Assembly (NCBI RefSeq): GCF_023100945.1
Contig: NZ_CP064689.1
Coordinates: forward strand, 3,330,001-3,394,000
Direction of reading: 5' to 3'
From: Bradyrhizobium sp. 200
GTDB taxonomy: Bacteria > Pseudomonadota > Alphaproteobacteria > Rhizobiales > Xanthobacteraceae
DNA: 64,000 nucleotides
Of this stretch, positions 59,438-64,000 are shown one piece after another (within the stretch, counting starts at the first letter, position 1; every line of letters begins with the position of its first letter). Both the position numbers and the translations under genes were made by a program. The notes under the pieces were generated by a model that was not told the origin of the DNA, made no database searches, and saw only the letters and a program-made list of their open reading frames with translations.

Positions 59438-61039
59438 ATGAGCAGGTTTTCGAGACGTGAGTTTCTGATGACGGCTGCGGGCGCCGCGCTCGCATCGCGC
59501 TTTGTCGGCTCCGCCGCAGCAGCGACGGGCCCGAAACCCGGAGGCACACTGACCGCCACCTGGGGCGGTTTCGAGCCGCAGGCGCTGTTCGTACCCGGCG
59601 GTGGCGGATCAAGCCCTTATTTTACGTCCACCAAGGTACACGAGCGGCTGCTGCGGCTGACCGTCGGTCTCAAATTCGAGCCGGTGCTGGCCCTCGACAT
59701 CAAACCTGCCGAGGACTTCCGCAGCTACACCATCAAGCTGCGCGACAAGGTCACCTGGCATGACGGCAAGCCGTTTACCGCGGACGACGTCGTGTTCTGC
59801 GCGATGGACTACTGGAAGCCGATCTCGGCCGGCGTATCGCTCAGTGCGCTGGAAAGCGCCGAGGCGGTCGATCCGCTGACCGTGGTGCTGAAGTTCAAGG
59901 CGCCGGTTCCCGAGTTCTTTCTGAAGTCGGTTCTGGCCGGCAAGTCGGGCCTGGTGATTCCAAAGCATATCTATGCTGGAAGCAATATCATCACCAATCC
60001 GATCAACAATACCCCGGTCGGCACCGGTCCATTCAAGGTCAAGGAGTGGGTCCGCGGCAGTCACGTCGAATATCTGCGCAACGACAGCTACTGGAATCCC
60101 GGATTGCCTTACCTTGATCGCCTGGTGATCCGCTGGTGGCGCGATCCGGCGTCGCGCTCGGCAGCGTTCGAGGCTGGCCAACTCGACATCGGAACATTTA
60201 ACCCGATCCCGATACCCGACATCGCGCGCCTCACCAAGGCTGGCAAAATCGTCGCCGAGACCAAGGGCTATTCCAACTCGGCCTGGGTTGCGACTGTCGA
60301 ATTCAACCAGCGGCGCGAGATTTTCAAGAAGCGGGAGGTGCGCCAGGCCCTGATGCATGCGATCGACCGGCAGTTCATTTCCGATACGATTTTCTTCGGC
60401 AGCGCTCGTCCCTCGACCGGTGCGGTTCACTCTTCCAATTCGATCTTCTTCACCAAGGAAGTCCAGGACTATCCGTTCGACGTCAAGAAGGCGGCAGCAC
60501 TACTCGATGCTGCGGGCTATCCGGTGAAGGGCGGCTCCCGATTCAAGCTAAGCCTGGTGTCGGCGGGCTGGTTCGAGGAGAACGTCAAGATGGGCCAGTA
60601 CGTCAAGCAGGCCTTCGAGGATCTCGACATCACCGTCGATCTTTCGGTTCCCGATCGGGCCACATCGCTCAAGCGCATCTACACCGACTACGACTATGAC
60701 GTTGCGATCTCCAACAATTCGGGCAGCATCGAATTGATTCCCAGCACGACGCAGTACTATACCACCGACGGCATCGTCAAAGGCGCCGCGTTCCGAAACG
60801 CCACCGGCTATTCCAACCCGAAGCTCGACGAGATCGTCGCCAAGATGACGGTCGAAACCGAGGAGCCGAAGCGCATCGCGCTGGCGAAGGATTTCGATCG
60901 TCTGGCCAGTATCGAGGCACCGATCCTGCCGATGGTGGATCTCGAGCCGGTGACGATTGCTCGCACCGATGTCCGTAATCACTCCACCACCGCGGACTTC
61001 ATGGGCGAGAGCTGGGCCGAAATCTGGCTCGATCGCTGA
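59438..61039 (+). CDS. Dipeptide/oligopeptide-type ABC transporter binding protein (Tat-exported)
   Basis: A 533-residue SBP family 5 protein. It begins MSRFSRREFLM, a clear twin-arginine signal, followed by a hydrophobic stretch and AAAATG at the cleavage site. Family motifs include FTADDVVFCAMDYW, GTGPFKVKEWVRGSHVEY and EVRQALMHAIDRQFI. ATG at 59438 places the twin arginines at residues 6-7; an upstream in-frame GTG-type start is less likely. It heads a full Dpp/Opp-type importer and lies downstream of the racemase and peptidase genes. Confidence 0.93.
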   Translation: MSRFSRREFLMTAAGAALASRFVGSAAAATGPKPGGTLTATWGGFEPQALFVPGGGGSSPYFTSTKVHERLLRLTVGLKFEPVLALDIKPAEDFRSYTIKLRDKVTWHDGKPFTADDVVFCAMDYWKPISAGVSLSALESAEAVDPLTVVLKFKAPVPEFFLKSVLAGKSGLVIPKHIYAGSNIITNPINNTPVGTGPFKVKEWVRGSHVEYLRNDSYWNPGLPYLDRLVIRWWRDPASRSAAFEAGQLDIGTFNPIPIPDIARLTKAGKIVAETKGYSNSAWVATVEFNQRREIFKKREVRQALMHAIDRQFISDTIFFGSARPSTGAVHSSNSIFFTKEVQDYPFDVKKAAALLDAAGYPVKGGSRFKLSLVSAGWFEENVKMGQYVKQAFEDLDITVDLSVPDRATSLKRIYTDYDYDVAISNNSGSIELIPSTTQYYTTDGIVKGAAFRNATGYSNPKLDEIVAKMTVETEEPKRIALAKDFDRLASIEAPILPMVDLEPVTIARTDVRNHSTTADFMGESWAEIWLDR

Positions 61040-61052
61040 GCGGAGGACAAAC

Positions 61053-62021
61053 GTGCGTCGTATCGTCGTCCGCCGGCTCGCCCAGATCATCCCGCTGATC
61101 TTCGCGGTGATCGTGCTCAACTTCGTTCTGATCCATCTCGCGCCCGGCAGCCTGTTCGACGTCATGACGTCGGAGCAGCAGGTCACCGATCCCGCGATGC
61201 TGGATCAGTTGCGCCATACCTACGGCGTCGATCAGCCAACTTGGCTGCAGCTCGCGAAGTATATCTGGGCGGTGATGAGGCTCGACCTGGGGTTTTCCTA
61301 CCGGCAGAATGCGCCGGTGCTTCACGTCATCATGGAGCAGCTGCCGGCCACCGCAATCCTGATGTTGGCTGCAACCACCATCGCTCTCCTGGTCGGCATA
61401 ACCGCAGGCGTGCTGGCTTCGGTCAAGGTGAACACCATCTGGGACAATCTGATCTCGTTTGGCGCGGTGTTCTTCTTCGCCGCGCCGAGTTTTTGGCTCG
61501 GCATCATGATGACGGTGCTGTTCGCGGTGAAGCTTGGCTGGTTTCCGGTCGGCGGCATGCGCACGATCGGCGCCGACCATGGCGCGTTCGCGGACGCGCT
61601 CGACGTGATGAATCACCTGGTGCTTCCCGCCACCGCGCTCGGCCTGTTCTATGCGGCCACCTATGCGCGGGTGATGCGGGCGTCGATGCTGGAGGTGTTT
61701 CGGCTTGACTTTGTTCGCACCGCGCGCGCCAAGGGCCTGTCTTCAAGCCGAGTTATCCTCGCGCATGTGATGCGCAACGCGTTGCTGCCGATCGTTACGC
61801 TGCTCGGCCTGCAACTCGGCACCATGCTCGGGGGCAGCGTTGTCATCGAGGCTGTTTTCAGTTGGCCCGGGATCGGAAGCCTGTTGTTTGACAGCGTGAT
61901 GAGCCGAAATTTCCCGATGGTACTCGGCGTTCTCGTGCTGGGCTCGCTGCTGGTGGCGGTCTGCAACGCAACGGTCGACCTGCTTTACATGCGGCTCGAT
62001 CCGCGCATTCGGGTGAGGTAA
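61053..62021 (+). CDS. Dipeptide/oligopeptide-type ABC permease (DppB-like)
   Basis: A 322-residue permease with the DppB/OppB layout: an N-terminal helix (LAQIIPLIFAVIVLNFVLIHLAPG), then GVDQPTWLQLAKYIWAVMRLDLGFSY, five more helices and the EAA-type loop VRTARAKGLSSSRVILAHVMRNALLP. It uses a GTG at 61053 with CGGAGGA seven to twelve bases upstream. It follows the binding protein by 13 bp and precedes the second permease by 3 bp. Confidence 0.94.
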   Translation: MRRIVVRRLAQIIPLIFAVIVLNFVLIHLAPGSLFDVMTSEQQVTDPAMLDQLRHTYGVDQPTWLQLAKYIWAVMRLDLGFSYRQNAPVLHVIMEQLPATAILMLAATTIALLVGITAGVLASVKVNTIWDNLISFGAVFFFAAPSFWLGIMMTVLFAVKLGWFPVGGMRTIGADHGAFADALDVMNHLVLPATALGLFYAATYARVMRASMLEVFRLDFVRTARAKGLSSSRVILAHVMRNALLPIVTLLGLQLGTMLGGSVVIEAVFSWPGIGSLLFDSVMSRNFPMVLGVLVLGSLLVAVCNATVDLLYMRLDPRIRVR

Positions 62022-62024
62022 CCG

Positions 62025-62870
62025 ATGCTCACCCTTGCCGTCGATTTCGTCCGCCGCTTTGTCCGCAATCGTGCGGCGCTGGTGGGATTCGTGCTGGTCA
62101 TCGCGGTGATCGGAATTGCGCTCTCGGCACCATGGCTGTTTCCGCGCAATCCATTGCGCATCGTCGGCCGCCCCGAGATCTGGCCGTTCACGACATCGCG
62201 CTTTCCGCTCGGAACCGACTCGCTTGGCCGCGATATCGCGGCGATGATCGCCCACGGCGCGCGGACGACGCTGCTGATCGGGCTTTGCGCCAGCCTGACC
62301 GCGACCATCATCGGTATCAGCATAGGTGCCATCGCGGCCTATTTCGGAGGCTGGGTCGATGAGTTGCTGATGCGGTTGACGGAATTGTTTCAGACGATTC
62401 CGAACCTGATCTTCGTGCTGACCATCGTCTCGATCCTCGGGCAGAAGATCGAATACGTTACCATCGCCGTAGGGATCGTGACCTGGACCCCGATCGCCAG
62501 ATTGACGCGCGCTGAATTTATGTCGTTGCGCGACCGCGAGTTTGTCCAGGCCTGTCGCTCCATGGGCATGGGCAATCTCCGCATCATGTTCGGCGAAATC
62601 CTGCCCAATGCGCTGCCGCCGGTCATCGTGCTGTCGTCGCTGGTGATCGCCGGCGCCGTGCTGTTCGAGTCGGCGGTCTCGTTTCTCGGTCTCGGCGATC
62701 CCAACGTCTCAAGCTGGGGTCGGCTGATCGGCGATGGCCGCACCCTGATCCGCAGTTCCTGGTACATCTGCGCCGTGCCGGGGGTGGCGATCATGCTCAC
62801 CGTGCTCGCGCTCAATCTGGTCGGTGATGGGCTCAACGACGCGCTCAATCCGAAGCTGCGGGATCGCTGA
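62025..62870 (+). CDS. Dipeptide/oligopeptide-type ABC permease (DppC-like)
   Basis: A 281-residue DppC/OppC-type permease. It starts with a basic segment and first helix ([22 protein letters not shown]), then [27 protein letters not shown], the typical DSLGRD motif, and an EAA-type loop ([28 protein letters not shown]). The last part has [16 protein letters not shown], a landmark of this family. It partners the DppB-like permease upstream; the first ATPase starts 1 bp after its stop. Confidence 0.94.
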   Translation: MLTLAVDFVRRFVRNRAALVGFVLVIAVIGIALSAPWLFPRNPLRIVGRPEIWPFTTSRFPLGTDSLGRDIAAMIAHGARTTLLIGLCASLTATIIGISIGAIAAYFGGWVDELLMRLTELFQTIPNLIFVLTIVSILGQKIEYVTIAVGIVTWTPIARLTRAEFMSLRDREFVQACRSMGMGNLRIMFGEILPNALPPVIVLSSLVIAGAVLFESAVSFLGLGDPNVSSWGRLIGDGRTLIRSSWYICAVPGVAIMLTVLALNLVGDGLNDALNPKLRDR

Positions 62871-62871
62871 C

Positions 62872-63900
62872 ATGGCAGCAGACCGTGTTTCCGAACCGAC
62901 GCCGATCCTCTCGATCGACAAGCTCGAGGTTTCGCTGTTCACGCGGCGCGGCGTGCTGCAGGCGGTCGATGGGCTGTCGCTGACGGTTGCTGCCGGCGAG
63001 ACGGTGGCGATCGTCGGCGAATCCGGATGTGGCAAGTCGCTCGCGGCATTGGCGGTGATGCGTCTGCTGCCGGAACCGCCTGCCAGGATCGTCGGCGGTG
63101 CCGTTCGCTTCATGGGCCGTGACCTCGCTTCCTTGTCTGACCGTGAGATGCAGCGGGTGCGGGGCAAGGACATCTCGATGATCTTCCAGGATCCGATGAC
63201 GTCGCTCAATCCCGTCGTTACCGTCGGCGATCAACTGATCGAGGCGATCCGGCGTCATACCGACGTCTCGCGCAAGGAAGCCGCTGACCGCGCGATCGAG
63301 CTTTTGCGGCAGGTGCGGATTCCCGACGCCGAGCGCCGGCTTGACGACTATCCGCATCAAATGTCCGGTGGCATGAGTCAGCGCGTGATGATCGCCATGG
63401 CGATCGCCTGTGGCCCGCAACTCCTGATCGCCGATGAGCCGACCACGGCGCTTGACGTCACGGTCCAGGCCCAGATTCTCGGTTTGCTGAAGGAACTGCA
63501 GACGGCCTCAGGGATGGGGTTGATCATCATTACCCATGATCTTGGGGTTGTCGCCGAGACTGCGGACCGCGTCGTGGTAATGTATGCTGGCCGCAAGGTC
63601 GAGGAGGCGCGCGTCGGAGCGCTATTCGAACGGCCGCTGCATCCCTATACGCGTGGCCTGCTCGGCGCGACACCGTCAGCCGTGCGCCGCCGCGGCGGAC
63701 GGCTTGTCGAAATCGCGGGCAGCGTGCCGGCGCTCTCTGATCTGCCGATCGGTTGCGCATTCCAGAACCGCTGCCCCGACGCATTCGATCGCTGCCATGC
63801 CGGACGTCCGGCCCTTGCATCGTTGCTGCCGCAGCAGTCCGCCGCCTGTTTCGGTGCCGAAGAGGAGCTGTCGCGTAATGTCGCTGCTGTCGGTACGTAG
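62872..63900 (+). CDS. Dipeptide/oligopeptide-type ABC ATPase (DppD-like)
   Basis: A 342-residue DppD/OppD-type ATPase. Motifs in order are Walker A GESGCGKS at about 47-54, Q-loop [13 protein letters not shown], signature MSGGMSQR, Walker [13 protein letters not shown] and the H-loop His in ITHDLGVV. The C-terminal oligopeptide-transporter extension contains [12 protein letters not shown] and four Cys-containing segments ([20 protein letters not shown]) that in the family often bind an iron-sulphur cluster. Its stop region overlaps the start of the next ATPase by 23 bp. Confidence 0.95.
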   Translation: MAADRVSEPTPILSIDKLEVSLFTRRGVLQAVDGLSLTVAAGETVAIVGESGCGKSLAALAVMRLLPEPPARIVGGAVRFMGRDLASLSDREMQRVRGKDISMIFQDPMTSLNPVVTVGDQLIEAIRRHTDVSRKEAADRAIELLRQVRIPDAERRLDDYPHQMSGGMSQRVMIAMAIACGPQLLIADEPTTALDVTVQAQILGLLKELQTASGMGLIIITHDLGVVAETADRVVVMYAGRKVEEARVGALFERPLHPYTRGLLGATPSAVRRRGGRLVEIAGSVPALSDLPIGCAFQNRCPDAFDRCHAGRPALASLLPQQSAACFGAEEELSRNVAAVGT

Positions 63901-64000
63901 CCTCTGCGTCCAGTACCAGAGCGCGCGGGGTACCGTGCGCGCGGTCGATGACGTGAGCTTAGACCTCGAAGCCGGTGAAACGGTTGGGTTGGTCGGCGAA
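63878..64000 (+). CDS. Dipeptide/oligopeptide-type ABC ATPase (DppF-like), 5' end only
   Basis: The first 41 codons are present: [14 protein letters not shown], then [21 protein letters not shown], which is the N-terminus of an OppF/DppF-type ATPase just before Walker A. The ATG at 63878 overlaps the preceding ATPase gene. The frame is open to the window edge. Confidence 0.85.
   Translation, partial: MSLLSVRSLCVQYQSARGTVRAVDDVSLDLEAGETVGLVGE

Overview
The window is GC-rich, densely packed DNA with many overlapping start and stop codons. It reads as an alphaproteobacterial chromosome. Gene content (a DUF3739-type filamentous haemagglutinin, FecI/FecR pairs, many ABC importers, hydantoinase and CoA-linked catabolism) fits the Bradyrhizobium/Nitrobacteraceae group best, but this is an inference; no rRNA or tRNA gene is visible to confirm it.

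Region 1 (1-29.1 kb, all plus strand except one doubtful ORF) is one large cell-envelope locus. It holds a two-partner secretion pair: an outer-membrane TpsB transporter at 3.3 kb and a giant TpsA exoprotein of about 3,900 residues at 17.4-29.1 kb. Between them lie a dedicated Ton motor (ExbB fused to periplasmic DUF2341 and LamG-like domains, ExbD, TonB), a Porin_5-type porin, a periplasmic coiled-coil protein, a parvulin-type PpiC isomerase, a YbjN-like protein, a TonB-C-like protein, a lytic transglycosylase and a small repeat protein. Two regulatory cassettes of the same design flank the block: a secreted STN + TonB-C-like protein, an ECF sigma factor and a FecR anti-sigma factor. One cassette ends next to tpsB and the other next to tpsA. 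No TonB-dependent receptor, the usual partner of FecI/FecR, is present. This is the most unusual part of the window.

Region 2 (29.1-30.2 kb) is a junction. A helicase C-terminal fragment resembling TOTE conflict-system helicases overlaps the end of tpsA, followed by about 490 bp without a convincing gene.

Region 3 (30.2-47.7 kb) is catabolic. A leftward operon (LacI regulator, tautomerase, acyl-CoA dehydrogenase, CoA-transferase, MaoC hydratase, amino-acid-type binding protein, hydantoinase) faces away from a DapA-family aldolase. A rightward operon (type III CoA-transferase, acyl-CoA dehydrogenase, two hotdog proteins, DapA-like, EthD-like, complete amino-acid-type ABC importer, second DapA-like) faces away from a LysR regulator. 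The two halves carry paralogous parts and probably degrade related nitrogen-containing carboxylic compounds. A 45-48 bp direct repeat flanks the region at 30.1 and 47.8 kb.

Region 4 (47.8-54.3 kb, minus strand) is a carbohydrate/polyol-type ABC importer with two different ATPases, one with a degenerate H-loop, plus an acetamidase/formamidase-family hydrolase. A strong palindrome lies directly upstream of its first gene.

Region 5 (54.4-64 kb, plus strand) contains a decayed class II aldolase, then an aspartate/glutamate racemase, a VOC protein, a DUF2817 zinc-peptidase-like protein, a quinone-oxidoreductase-like enzyme, a PaaI-type thioesterase and a dipeptide/oligopeptide ABC importer that runs off the right end of the window.
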